Notes: generated by a model from the sequence alone, not told the origin. Positions 18,102 to 27,337 are shown, counted from the stretch's first letter. The stretch is DNA of 32,546 nt from Candidatus Eiseniibacteriota bacterium (GCA_016712505.1 JADJQY010000020.1:1-32546), one strand, 5' to 3'. Numbers and translations are program-made.

Positions 18102-18126
18102 GCGCTGCTCCGGAATGGAGCAGCGC
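18102..18126. terminator. Bidirectional stem-loop between convergent genes
   Basis: GCGCTGCTCC (18102-18111) and GGAGCAGCGC (18117-18126) pair perfectly around GGAAT. It lies between the end of the methyltransferase gene (plus) and the end of the surface-protein fragment (minus), where a shared terminator is expected. No T-run on either strand. Confidence 0.55.
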
Positions 18127-18147
18127 TGGCCGCGCCGTTCAAGGAAT

Positions 18148-18545
18148 CGTGACGACGGTGCTCTCGCCGAAGTTCAGATTGCCGACAGCGGTGATCGTCG
18201 CCATGCCGATCTCGTACTCCGTGTCGCGTACGAGCCAGCCTACTGGGATCGCGAACGAGGTCGAGGGCAGATTCACGGTCAGGTTCGCGTCGAGGTCGTC
18301 GTTCTCGATCTCGAGCAGGTAGGCTTCCGCTCGCTCACGCCGGACCAGGTCACGGTCGCGCTCGCCGGATCTACCAGCGCTCCGCCACTCGGCGTGAACG
18401 TCGGCGGAGCGAGCAGCGTGTGGGGCAGCGTGGCCTCGCCCACCATCAGGGAACCGGTGACGGCCCGTGCTTCGATCGTGTAGACGCCTTCGGTGAACGC
18501 GGCGAGCACGCTGGGGATGTCCGGCTCGGCGCTCTCGATCAAGAA
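18148..18545 (-). pseudogene. C-terminal fragment of a fibronectin-III-like surface protein, 5' truncated
   Basis: Two minus-strand frames join near 18330 into about 130 residues. The first reads IPSVLAAFTEGVYTIEARAV and FTPSGGALVDPASATVTWSG, the sort of strand pattern seen in Fn3-type or Ig-type domains; the second reads YLLEIENDDLDANLTVNLPS, SFAIPVGWLVRDTEYEIGM and ITAVGNLNFGESTVVTIP, a pattern I know from the ends of planctomycete secreted proteins. There is no start codon, ribosome site or signal peptide; homology simply stops near the integrase stop at 18571. The rest of the gene is missing, as expected if insertion or deletion cut it at this point. It also carries one frameshift. Confidence 0.55.
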
Positions 18546-18570
18546 CTCCTTCAGCGATCGCCACGCTCCC

Positions 18571-19934
18571 CTACGCTACCCCCACCACCAACCCAGCCTC
18601 GCCACGCTGCGCGACCATCTCGACGATCTTACCGGCGAGCTCCTCGACCTGAAGCGCGGCTTCGACACTCTTCGCGGACGCGGGCACGCCGCGGAGGAGC
18701 CCCACGTAGTAGCGCTCGGCGACGACGATCGAATGACCGAGCTGCCGGTCTCCGCGGAACGCCGCCGAGCCGCCGAACATCGAGCCCGCGTTCGCGAGCA
18801 CCGTCGCGCACGTGCTGCGGAGAAGCTGCCAGGTGAACCTGGCTGGCGCGCCGTAGGAGCGGACCAGTCTGCGCTGTGCCGTGACGAGTTGATCCTCGGT
18901 GAGGCGGAAGACGCTCGCTTCCCCGCCCCGCCGCTCGCGCATGGCGAGGAGGAGCCTTCGCAGCGCAGGGCAGAGGCCGAGGTCGATCCGCCGCGACGTG
19001 CGCGTCTTGCTCGCCTCCGGTCGGACGATCACCTCGCCGACGGCGTTCCCGTTCTCGTCGAGCGCGTCGATGTGAACGTCCTTCCACTCGAGCGCGATGG
19101 CCTCGCCGCGCCGAGCTCCGCTCAGCAGAAGGAAGAGCGTGATCGGCGCGATCGCGTCGTAGCGCCTCGTCCTCCCACCCAGCAGCCGCTTGATCTTCTC
19201 CTCGCGGGTGAGCTCGAACGCCGCGTCGTCGTGGGCCATCGCGGCGGTCAAGGCTGCTGGGCCTCGCCGAACGAGAGGAAAGGTCGGCTGCGGCTTCGAG
19301 CCAGGACTCGGCGGAACGCGTCGGCGATGGCGTCGCGGGACAGACCGGGCAGCAGACCACTCGCACCCACGCGCGAAGCGCCCGTCAGGATGTACGTCAT
19401 CTCGCGGTTCAATGTCCTCGGTGCGCGGCCGACCTTCGTCTGCCCGCGCTGGCCGCGCCGCCCTCCGCGCATCGTCGAGCGCTTCGGCGTCTGGATGATG
19501 TGCTCCCTGTACCGCGCCAGGACGCGGACGTTGATCTGGCTCGTGGTCTCGACGCCGCCCTTCCTCGCCCAGCCTGAGAACTGGTCCATGGCGTCGCGGT
19601 AGCCACGGCTCGTCTTCGGCCGGAGCGTCGCATCGCAGATCGCGAGGTAGTCCCGGATGGCATCCTCGAGCCTCACGTCCTGATGGCGCTCGGCTCCGAA
19701 GTGCAGCTCCGCTCTCCGTCGCTGGAGCTCGACGGACTTGTTGATCGCCCAAGAGCGCCTGCCGTCCGCGTTCAGGATGTTCTTCGCGTCCAGCGACTCG
19801 CAGACCAGCCGCCCGGTGTCCGGGTCGGTGTAGCGCGCCTGGTAGAAGCGCCGGCCGGAGCGAGAAGTGATCTGGAGCACGCGAACTCCAGGGTGGGGGC
19901 TGCTGCGGCGCCTAGTCGGCTTCGCCTGGTTCAT
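18571..19934 (-). CDS. Tyrosine recombinase / integrase, one frameshift
   Basis: From ATG 19934 the joined protein is about 450 residues. The N-terminal part has the arm-binding and core-binding domains (RRFYQARYTDPDTGRLVCES, then LEDAIRDYLAICDATLRPKT). The catalytic domain has the first Arg in LLLSGARRGEAIALEWKDV, the Lys hairpin near SKTRTSRRIDLG, the second Arg in TWQLLRSTCATVLANAG, then GHSIVVAERYY with the His and the Tyr nucleophile. The HxxR box has Gln in place of the first His, a variation I associate with planctomycete recombinases. The frame changes near 19260, where losing one base turns PAALTAAM out of frame. The enzyme would cut and join DNA at att sites. It lies just left of a tRNA scar. 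Confidence 0.82.
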
Positions 19935-20105
19935 CTGCTATCCCTCTAGAAGCGCTCTCGGCTCACCAAGAGCCCACCAGAGGTCTCCGCGTTTGCGGCG
20001 AGCGCAGCCCAAAGCAAAAAGCGGAACGCCAGCAACCGATATCTTTGGTTTGCGCGGCGTTACGGGACATACGGCGCCATTGTATGCCGTTAGCATCTGA
20101 ACGAC

Positions 20106-20152
20106 CTTAGTCCTTCGGAACCGAGGGTCGGGGTTCGAATCCTCCGGGATCA
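20106..20152 (+). other. tRNA(Pro)-like 3' half, likely attR attachment site
   Basis: Starting in what would be the anticodon loop (TTCGGAA, 20114-20120; anticodon CGG) the sequence runs like a tRNA(Pro): CCGAG, GTCGGGG, a canonical T-loop TTCGAAT (20134-20140), CCTCC and an acceptor-like GGGATCA. The stretch before the loop does not pair with CCGAG and no D-arm or acceptor 5' strand is present, so only the 3' half exists. One T-stem pair is mismatched. A half-tRNA about 180 bases from an integrase start is the classic scar of an integrated element lying to the left. The tRNA type is a tentative call. Confidence 0.5.
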
Positions 20153-20795
20153 TCGCGTAAGTCTTTGTGGAAGCGAGACTTACAAACCCGCCTATCGGGG
20201 CTTGGGGGCGCGAATGGCGCCGAACTCACCACAAATGTCACCAAAAGTGCGGCGTCCGCGCGGGATGGGGTGACAGCGCGACGCAGTGCGACAGGGCGAT
20301 CGGCGGGGACGATCGCTCGATTTGCGAGCGGACACAGCGGGACACTGTGCACCAAGGAGGAGGGAGCGGCGGGTTCGGGAGGCGTCGGCGGGGCCCGCCG
20401 CCGTTCACGAGCGCCGCGATCCGAGCGCTCGTCGTGGCCTCGCTGCCGATGGGGTCGCGGGTGCCGTCGCCTCCGAGCTCGAGGGCACCAGGGCGGGCGC
20501 TCGAATCCGCGCCTCGTGATCGCGAAGGCGTGGGCACGTGACCGTCCAAGCGCCCGACTGGCTTGGTGTTCGCGGATCCCGCCCCAGCCGGAGGAACGGC
20601 GCTGCCGGCTCTGCGGATCAGCCTGACCCGATGCTGACGCCTCCTGGAGACATCTACCAGCCGAGAGCAGTGCCGACCGCACCAGGCCAGCCGATTCGGT
20701 CGCTCGGCTACCCATTGAGGCTCTCACCGGGAAATCTAGGTTCCGCGTGACCGACTCGCCGACTCGACGGCGCGTTGGCAGCTGAGCGAACCACC
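20153..20795. other. Gap without a supported gene
   Basis: Both strands have open frames here only because the DNA is GC-rich; none has a ribosome site or a recognisable domain. The minus-strand frame through 20152 reads GGFEPRPS, the well-known false peptide made by an antisense tRNA T-arm. AAGGAGGAGGG at 20355-20365 looks like a Shine-Dalgarno but no good start follows. Regulatory DNA for the ECF gene may lie in 20640-20790. Confidence 0.5.
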
Positions 20796-21385
20796 ATGCC
20801 CATTCCCGACACCACGAACCAGCCACCCTCGTCTCCCCGAAGCGAGGCAGCTCGATCTCTCCGGGCGCGCGCTCATCGAGGCGCTGTACACGGAGCTCCA
20901 TGGCCCGGCTCGCCGCCGGATGGCCCTGGAGCGTCAGGGCCACACGCTGAGCCCGACCGCGCTCGTCCACGAGGCGTACGCGCGGCTCGCCGCGGAGCGT
21001 TCGACTCAGTGGCAGAGTCGGGCCCAGTTTTTCGCCGCGGCCGCCGAAGCGATGCGGCGCATCCTGATCGAGGGCGCGCGAGCTCGGCTTCGGCTTCGCC
21101 GGGGAGGCGACCGCGAGAGGGTGGATCTCGAAGAGCCGCTCGTCGCGATCGAGCAAGACCCGTCCCGCACCATCGCCATCGACGAAGCCCCTCGAACGCC
21201 TCGGCCGTCGGCATCCTCGCGCCGCAAGGGTCGTAACGCTCCGGCTCTACGCTGGTCTCTCCGACGCGGAGATCGCCGAGACCTTGTCGATCTCCGAGCG
21301 CTCCGTGCGCCGGGATGGAGAATTCGCGCGCGCCGCTCTGCTGGCAGATCTCGGCGAAGCAAGGGACCGCGTTCTCCCGGAGTGA
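20796..21385 (+). CDS. ECF sigma factor, planctomycete type, two frameshifts
   Basis: Joined frames give about 195 residues. After ATG 20796 and a short variable N-terminus, the reading RALIEALYTELHGPARRRMA and HTLSPTALVHEAYARLA is the sigma region 2 pattern of the sigma-70 family ECF group common in planctomycetes (LLPLVYxELRRLAAxxM...HTLxPTALVHEAYLRL). It continues FFAAAAEAMRRILIEGARAR. After a second frame change near 21190, region 4 reads LERLGRRHPRAARVVTLRLY, GLSDAEIAETLSISERSVRR and ends at 21385. It would direct RNA polymerase to selected promoters. The Ser/Thr kinase gene follows after about 140 bases on the same strand, a coupling typical of this ECF group. Frame changes near 20870 and 21190. 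Confidence 0.85.
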
Positions 21386-21526
21386 GCAGCCCTCATATGC
21401 ACTCCTCCCGACCGGGCCGTTGTTTGCGGGCCATCCTCCTGGCGCTCACCCGCAGGGTGGAATGACATCCACGCGCTCTCCCGGCGGGTGAACCTGAGCC
21501 GCAGTCCCCAAGTCAGAACCCTGCTC

Positions 21527-24040
21527 ATGACCGGAGTCCGAAGACCGCCTGCGCAAGGTGTTCGATGCCGTTCTGCGCCGCCCCGCGGATCAGCGCCGCG
21601 GCTACCTGGAGCGCCTCTGCGGCGGCGACGCGGAATTTGTTGCCGAAGTTTGGAGGCTCGTCGAGGCACACGAGGAAGAGCAGTCCTTCCCGGAAGGCAC
21701 CGCCCCGGCAGTGAGAGCCGTGGTCCAGGAGGCTGGTGTTGTCGCGGGAGTCAGAAGCGGTGGACAAGAGCTATCCCCGAGCGCTCGGATCGGGTCTTAC
21801 AAGCTCCTCCAGGAGATCGGGGAGGGCGGCTTCGGCAACGTCTGGATGGCGGAGCAGCAGGAGCCCCTGCGCCGGCTAGTCGCCTTGAAGGTCCTGAAGA
21901 CCGGCATGGACAGTCGGCAGATAGTGGCCCGATTCGAGCAAGAGCGGCAAGCCCTAGCGCTGATGGAGCACCCAAACATCGCACGCGTGTTCGACGCGGG
22001 GACTACGGAGCGCGGTCTGCCTTACTTCAATGGAGCTCGTGAAAGGCATTCCGATCACGGAGTACTGCGACAAGCACCATCTGCCGGTACGCGATCGTCT
22101 CATCCTATTCGTCCAGGTGTGCCGAGCTGTACAGCACGCGCATTCCAAGGGGTTGATCCACCGCGACTTGAAGCCGAAGAACATTCTCGTCGGCACCCAG
22201 GACGGCCAGCCAGTGGCAAAGGTGATCGACTTTGGGATCGCGAAGGCCCTGAATCGGTCACTGACAGAGAAGACGCTGTTCACGGAGCATCACGCGATCA
22301 TCGGGACGCTGGCCTACATGAGCCCCGGAGCAGGCGGAAGGCTCGCTCGACATCGATACGCGCGCGGACGTGTATTCGCTCGGTGCATTGCTCTACGAGA
22401 TCCTGACCGGAAGCACTCCATTCGATGCGCAAGTGCTCCACGAGCAGGGTCTCGCGAGCGTTCTGGCTGTTCTCCGAGATACCGATCCTCCGCGCCCGAG
22501 CCAGCGTGTGAGTAGCAAATCTACAGCCGCCTGGATCGCTGGAAGCGGCGTATCTCCCAATGTGCAGTCGCTTTTCGGGATACTGCGTGGAGAGCTGGAC
22601 TGGGTGGTGATGAAGTCCATCGAGAAGGAACGCGCTCGGCGCTACGCGACCGCGGAAGCGCTTGCAGAGGATCTTGAGCGACTCCTTGCCGGAAAGGCCG
22701 TTCAGGCGGTGCCTCCCAGCTTGCTGTACCGAGCGAAAAGAACATCCGACAGCACAAGCAGCTGTACCTCTCCGCGCTGATCGTGGTCCTCGCCTCGACC
22801 GTTGCCACCGGGCTCTATGTCTGGCAGCTCCATGCCACTGTGGCGGAGAAGAGCACCGAGAACGAAGCGCTTCGCGCGCGTGAGACGATCGCTGCTCTGC
22901 GCGCATCGGCTGAGAATGATCTTTGGCCGATGCGGTCGGAGACGATCCCCGCGCTGCGCGCCTGGCTGAAAAAAGCTGAAGACCTTGACGCCTTGCTGCA
23001 CGCAACACGTGCCCGCGGCATCGCCGTGCAGATCCCCGAAGATGCGCTGCAATCGTTCTTCACGGGTCCCCGCAGAGTCCGCTTCCGCAATCGGCGCTAC
23101 CCTCGGCACCAGCGTGCCCGAGGTAAGGCGGCGCCTTGAGCTGACGGAGCGATGGCTCGCGGCGACGGTCACGAGCGCGGAAGCGCGCGCCGCGTGGGGC
23201 CAGGCGGGTCTGAAACCAACCGAGCACCTTCTGCCACTCTCGAAAAACCCGCAAGGCTACTGGGAGGCTTGGCATCTGCCGAGCGGTGAGCGACCGCAAC
23301 CGATCGAGCCGAAGCCGGAGCATGACGATTCGAATCGCTGGGTGATCGGTCCTGAGACCGGAATGGTCTACGTGTTGATTCCGGGGCCGGGCCTGGCAGG
23401 GTGCCGAGAGGGACCGTGCCAAGGAGCATTACGATCCTGACGCCAACGATAACGAAGGCCCGGTGCACCAGGTCTCGGTTGACGCATTTTGGGTCTCGAA
23501 ATACGAAATGACGAACGGGCAATGGGCGCGGCTCGCGGGCTGGCCGGAGGATATTTGGGACGAATCTGCAAAGCCACTCGTTTCGGTTAGCTGGTTGGCA
23601 TGTTGGGGCATAAGCGCACGTTGCGGAAGCGCGAACCTGCCGAGCGAGTCGCAGTGGGAATACGCCTGCCGAGCTGGAACTACGAGCCCGTGGTGGAGCG
23701 GACCAACTGTTGAGGCGCTGGAGGCGCGGCCAACTTCGGCGATCGTGCCGAACTTGTGGGCGCATTTCGTGCGAACGGCTTTGGACTGCACGACACGCAT
23801 GGAAATCTCTGGGAGTGGTGTCATGACGTGTACAGGCCTTACTTCTCGAATCCGAGCGCCCATCCTTTCGCCGGCCGCGCGGAAAAAGAGGATTGGAGCA
23901 GTCCTCATAGGGTGCTCCGCGGCGGCAGCTGGAACGCCGACCACTTGCTAGGTCGCTCAGCTAGTCGCTTCAGCATAGAGCCAGGTTACAATGTCGATAA
24001 CGGCTTTCGCCCTTCGCTCGCTGCGAATCCCATTGATTGA
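21527..24040 (+). CDS. Ser/Thr protein kinase with C-terminal FGE-like domain, at least six frameshifts
   Basis: The joined protein is about 835 residues. The cytoplasmic kinase domain shows the glycine loop IGEGGFGNVWMA, Lys in VALKVLK, the helix-C region, HRDLKPKNILV (catalytic loop, 22160-22190), IDFGIAKAL (DFG) and MSPEQAEG (needs one C removed from CCCC at 22323-22326). RYATAEALAEDLERLL closes the kinase. After one A is restored at 22736-22739 the frame gives RQHKQLYLSALIVVLAS, a single membrane helix, then a coiled coil and linker. Outside is an FGE-sulfatase/SUMF1-type fold: VSKYEMTNGQW, LPSESQWEYACRAGTTSPWW, GFGLHDTHGNLWEW and RVLRGGSWNAD. The active-site cysteines of true formylglycine-generating enzymes are absent from the last segment, so it is probably a binding domain. 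It follows an ECF gene. Planctomycetes have many such proteins. Confidence 0.85.
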
Positions 24041-24400
24041 TGTAGTCTCGAGAGATCCAACAACAGATGATGGTTCAGTCGTGCGAAGTGCGCCCAGTCC
24101 GAACCGCCGCAGGCGTCCTCCTCTCCGAACTGACCAACCTTGCGATGGGTTTACATAATGCATCGCGGGCCTGCGACTTTCCCCTGGAAATCGCCGGACG
24201 CCCGAGAATGGGCGCGTCGCAAGCGCGAAGGTCATGATTGCAATCGTCAGCCCTAGCGAGGTGGCCCACACAATTTGGTTCGTGGTAGATGTCGCGATTA
24301 CGCTAACTTCCTTCAGGCTTTCTGGCGGAGCCCACGTTGGCTACGCGCTCGATTGCGTGAAGAAAGCCCCCCCCTCCCATACCTGACGAGGAGCCGAACC
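24041..24400. other. Gap without a supported gene
   Basis: This 360-base stretch is visibly less GC-rich than the left half of the window. On the minus strand a frame from GTG 24271 would give a hydrophobic start (MWATSLGLTIAIMTFALA), but it has no ribosome site and its end runs antisense into the kinase gene. I see no other coding signal. The promoter of the small membrane-protein gene probably lies here. Confidence 0.4.
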
Positions 24401-24682
24401 TTGGAGTCCGTAAAACCCATAGTCGACTGGATCATCATCGTAATCGAAGGCGCATGGTATCGCCCAATCGTCGCTGGGATCGCGATATTCGTGGCATGGT
24501 ACATCGTCGGCCGCGCGATCGGAATCTCCAACGTCGCGCCTCCCTGGGATGGCTCCTACACGATCGTCGGAAATCGTGTCGCTCCTAGCGCAATGAGCTC
24601 GCCGTGCGCGGGGTTTGCAACACTGATGACGATTCTGACGGGAACGGGTCTGCTCTACATTGGTGGTCGATTGAACTCGTAG
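24401..24682 (+). CDS. Small two-helix membrane protein of unknown function
   Basis: The start at TTG 24401 is chosen because GAGGAG lies about seven bases upstream; the open frame goes further but the upstream part lacks coding character. The 93-residue protein has two clear membrane segments, IVAGIAIFVAWYIVGRAIGI and GFATLMTILTGTGLLYIGGR, with a Pro/Trp-bearing loop (NVAPPWDGSYTIVGNR) between them. No family is recognised. It is followed by a 550-base gap and lies downstream of the kinase gene on the same strand. Confidence 0.55.
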   Translation: MESVKPIVDWIIIVIEGAWYRPIVAGIAIFVAWYIVGRAIGISNVAPPWDGSYTIVGNRVAPSAMSSPCAGFATLMTILTGTGLLYIGGRLNS

Positions 24683-25232
24683 CGGCTGTGTAGATCTCGG
24701 CGAGACTGTCGATCTCTGGAACGGAGCGAGTTCGCCCGCCGTGATCCTGCTCGGCCAGGATACCGCGCCGGGTTCAGCGACTGCTACGTTCACCTTGACC
24801 TCGTCTCTGTAGTTGTCGTGGGGCTGCTGCCTGGACCGCGCAGCGGGCGCTGACCGGCTTGATAGAGACGCCGTCGCTCCCGTAGGAAGCACGACTCCCG
24901 GAGCCGCTTTCGCGCGAGAATGAAACGAGGCCACCGGAATCGCCCGACCGCATTCTCGGAGTTGCCCTCTCTCAATGATGCCGTGCGTGTGCTCGGTCGG
25001 CCAGGTCATGCCGGTGTTCAGGGGCGCGTACCTCAGAGGTGGCATCAGACGCAAGATTCGGAAAAAGTGTGCCGGAAATCGAGGGGTGGATAGCGCTAAG
25101 AGTTGCGAGCGGCTTGCCTGAGACCGTGACGTCGAGTGCCTAGATGGAAACGCACTTCTCAGGCGCCACACTCTCCCGCACGCACTCGAACTACAATCCG
25201 TAGCCATGCACCGATGGCATTGAGATTCAACC
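24683..25232. other. Gap without a supported gene
   Basis: Frames on the minus strand (around 24790-24975, reading GNSENAVGRFRWPRFILARK) have some protein-like character but no start signal, no domain and no continuation, so this may hold a decayed gene. Nothing on the plus strand is convincing. The promoter of the coupled pair at 25233 should lie near 25150-25225. Confidence 0.4.
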
Positions 25233-25850
25233 ATGAAGATCTGGGTGATGCTGTGTCTGGCTTTCGACTTGACCTTGGCTCTCTTGATGATCCGATTCGA
25301 CGGCGAAAAGGTCAGTGCCCTGGAAACCGGCGCCTCCGCTCGGCTCGCAACGCAAGACCAAGCACCAACGGGCCAAGAGTTCGAGATTCCGGAAGATGAG
25401 TATGTCCCGACACCCGAGGAATTGGCCGCGGTGCCCGGCCGGTATCGGCTCTTTCCGAATCCGATCGGCGAAGGACCTCGATCTCATATGTTCCTCGACA
25501 CCGCGTCGGGAGCCGTCTGGTGCGGATTCGTACCAGAGGCCGAGAACCCGATGAATCAACCACGCATCGCAATCAGCCATTGGGTGCGCATCCCCGTAGA
25601 GCCTGCGCCTGATGTTGCGCTACCAGAGCCCGGTCGATTTGCAGTCGAGGCGAGCTACTCGTACGGCGCGGATAGATTCTTGGTCGACACTATCGTCGGA
25701 CGAGTTTGGGGCCTCATAGGCAACACCGACGGTAGCATTCTCTTCGTCGAGCAGTCGGTCGAGCGTCCCCCCGTCGAAGCGGAGATCTTACCAGCCGCGA
25801 GCGCCGAGTCCGCACCAGCGCAGAAAATCTCCGAGGAGGAGAAGCGATGA
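25233..25850 (+). CDS. Exported protein with a duplicated beta module
   Basis: The 205-residue protein has an N-terminal hydrophobic segment (WVMLCLAFDLTLALLMI) that is a signal or anchor. After an acidic linker come two copies of one module: residues about 69-110 (GRYRLF...HMFLDTASGAVWCGF) and 134-175 (GRFAVE...FLVDTIVGRVWGL). The FLDTxSGxVW-type hairpin is seen in many small secreted bacterial proteins. The tail is Ala/Pro/Glu-rich. The gene ends in an ATGA overlap with the next gene, so the two are made together. No known family; function unknown. Intact. Confidence 0.7.
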   Translation: MKIWVMLCLAFDLTLALLMIRFDGEKVSALETGASARLATQDQAPTGQEFEIPEDEYVPTPEELAAVPGRYRLFPNPIGEGPRSHMFLDTASGAVWCGFVPEAENPMNQPRIAISHWVRIPVEPAPDVALPEPGRFAVEASYSYGADRFLVDTIVGRVWGLIGNTDGSILFVEQSVERPPVEAEILPAASAESAPAQKISEEEKR

Positions 25851-26973
25851 AGCCATTGACCCTAGGAATCGCGGTCCTGTTTTGGGCCGGCCTGGCACCG
25901 GTGACGGCGCGCGCGCTGCCGCGGAGCAGGAACCAGCAAGCCGTCGCACAACAGCGTGCAGCGCAACCAGCAGCCCAGCAGCGCGCCGCACAGCAGCGCG
26001 CGGCACAGCAAGCCGCGCAGAAACGTGCGTCGCAACAGGCGGCGCAACAACAAGTAGCACAGCAGGCCGCGCAGCAACGCGCGGCGCAGCAGGCTTCACA
26101 ACAGCGTGCGACACAGCAGGTCGCGCAACAGCGCACTTCACAGCAGGTCGCGCGACAACGCGCCTCACAGCAGGCCGCGCAGCAACGCGCATCGCAGCAG
26201 GCCGCTCGACAACAAGCAGCCCAGCAGCGCGCAGTTCAGAATGCCGCTAAGAGACAAGCGTCGCAGCAGCAAGCGCCTCAACAAGCCTCCCGGCAGCACT
26301 CCCCACAGCGAGCGGCGAACTCACGAGTGGCGCCACGACCCACGCACCGGAGGCCTCGCCTCCGCGTACTTCCGGGCAGCGGCCATCCGGGCAAGTCGCC
26401 TCTCGGCCAAACAGCCCGTCTTCGGGTCGAAGTCCGGCCGCAAAGGCGACACCAATCATCGGCAGAGATCAACGCAACTGGGTGAACGTAAACGCCGAAA
26501 TGCGCAATGCGGCTGGACGCCCATCCACAACGTATCGCGCTATGAGCGAGCGGCGCGTTACGCGAGCAACCGAGAGATTTCGTGCTGAGCGCATGAGCGT
26601 GGAGCTTCAACGCGCCGCTCGTGCGGGATTGACAGGAAAGGCCGCCCAGGAGCGAGCCAAACGAACAGTAGATCGCCAAGCAGAAAGATACAAGAGCGCA
26701 ATCCAGTTGGCGCATAATCGCCGGTGGATTCAAGCTGCGGTAAATTCCGCCAAGGCCGGCAGTCGGAACGGAGTCTTCGACGTCCGACACAATCCCTCGA
26801 ATGCACGCATGTCGTTGCGGGAGCTGATGGCATTCGGTCGCGGCCGGCTGAGCTCGAGTCAGTACCTCCAGATGGAGCGTCGGGTCGTCCAATGGGGCGA
26901 GCGGGCCGATCCGCGTGCTTCGAACCGCACCTGGAAACCGAAAGCGGGCGATGGAAACGGAAGAGATCAGTGA
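25847..26973 (+). CDS. Exported protein with a Gln/Ala repeat tract and a basic C-terminal domain, two frameshifts
   Basis: From ATG 25847 there is a signal peptide (LGIAVLFWAGLAPVTARA), then about 110 residues built from near-tandem units of type QQRAAQQAA/QQRASQQAA (residues about 27-140), using varied codons, so the tract is kept at the protein level and is not a recent DNA expansion. The frame changes near 26320 to EWRHDPRTGGLASAYFRAAA and near 26460 to RNWVNVNAEMRNAAGRPSTT. The last part, to 26973, is basic and helical (ATERFRAERMSVELQRAARA, QERAKRTVDRQAERYKSAIQ) and ends with SSSQYLQMERRVVQWGE. The whole is about 375 residues. It is coupled to the gene before. No family is recognised; a basic C-terminal domain after a long repeat linker is a layout also seen in secreted effectors, but that is only an analogy. 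Confidence 0.6.
25927..26265 (+). repeat. Degenerate tandem repeat encoding QQRAxQQAA units
   Basis: Units of roughly 27 bases (CAGCAGCGCGC..., with CAA and CAG interchanged) are repeated about a dozen times. Alanine and glutamine codons vary between copies while the amino-acid pattern holds. It is not a CRISPR array: there are no constant spacers and the tract is in frame. Confidence 0.75.
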
Positions 26974-27240
26974 GTCACCTTCTCCGAGCCAATAGGTCCC
27001 GAATCTGCGGTGATCGATCTTGTCGCCGGCCCGCCGTCGCCGATCTGGCCGCTGCTGCGCAGGAGGTCGCCACCCCAGCGAGCCAAGCCTCCGCGATCAC
27101 TGGCTCTTCAATTGGCATTCTTCCCCGGCAGGTTGATCCGGATTCGCCCTGCCGAGTTCCTCCGCACCGCTCGTCCTCCCCAGTGCGCCATGCGTGGCTA
27201 CGGGCGCTTCGGATCGGGCGCCGCTTGTTCGGGACGACAC

Positions 27241-27276
27241 GTAACGATTGGTGTCCCACAAGCCGTCAGATTCCAC
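27241..27276. repeat. Dispersed repeat, copy A (36 bases, 33 identical to copy B)
   Basis: This copy begins GTAACGATTGGTGTCCC and ends GCCGTCAGATTCCAC; the other copy is at 32037-32072. The two align without gaps and differ at three positions. Weaker similarity extends about 55 bases to the left in both (CCATGCG, GCTACGGG, then a GGGACG before GTAACG). Confidence 0.8.
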
Positions 27277-27337
27277 ATCGTCCTCGCGCCGGGCAACCGG
27301 AGCCTAGCGGTCGGTCACGGGCTGGGGGCTGCCTGCC

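Noticed and set aside
20107..21156. Minus-strand 349-codon open frame
   Set aside because: It is antisense to the ECF gene and includes GGFEP, the false peptide produced opposite a tRNA T-arm.
23957..24271. Minus-strand frame with a hydrophobic start (GTG 24271)
   Set aside because: No ribosome site, and its end is antisense to the conserved FGE-like segment.
24790..24975. Minus-strand frame reading GNSENAVGRFRWPRF
   Set aside because: Some protein-like character, but no start, domain or continuation; kept only as a note in the gap.
25927..26265. CRISPR-like array in the repeat tract
   Set aside because: Units are in frame, degenerate and contiguous, with no spacers; it encodes a Gln/Ala-rich protein segment.
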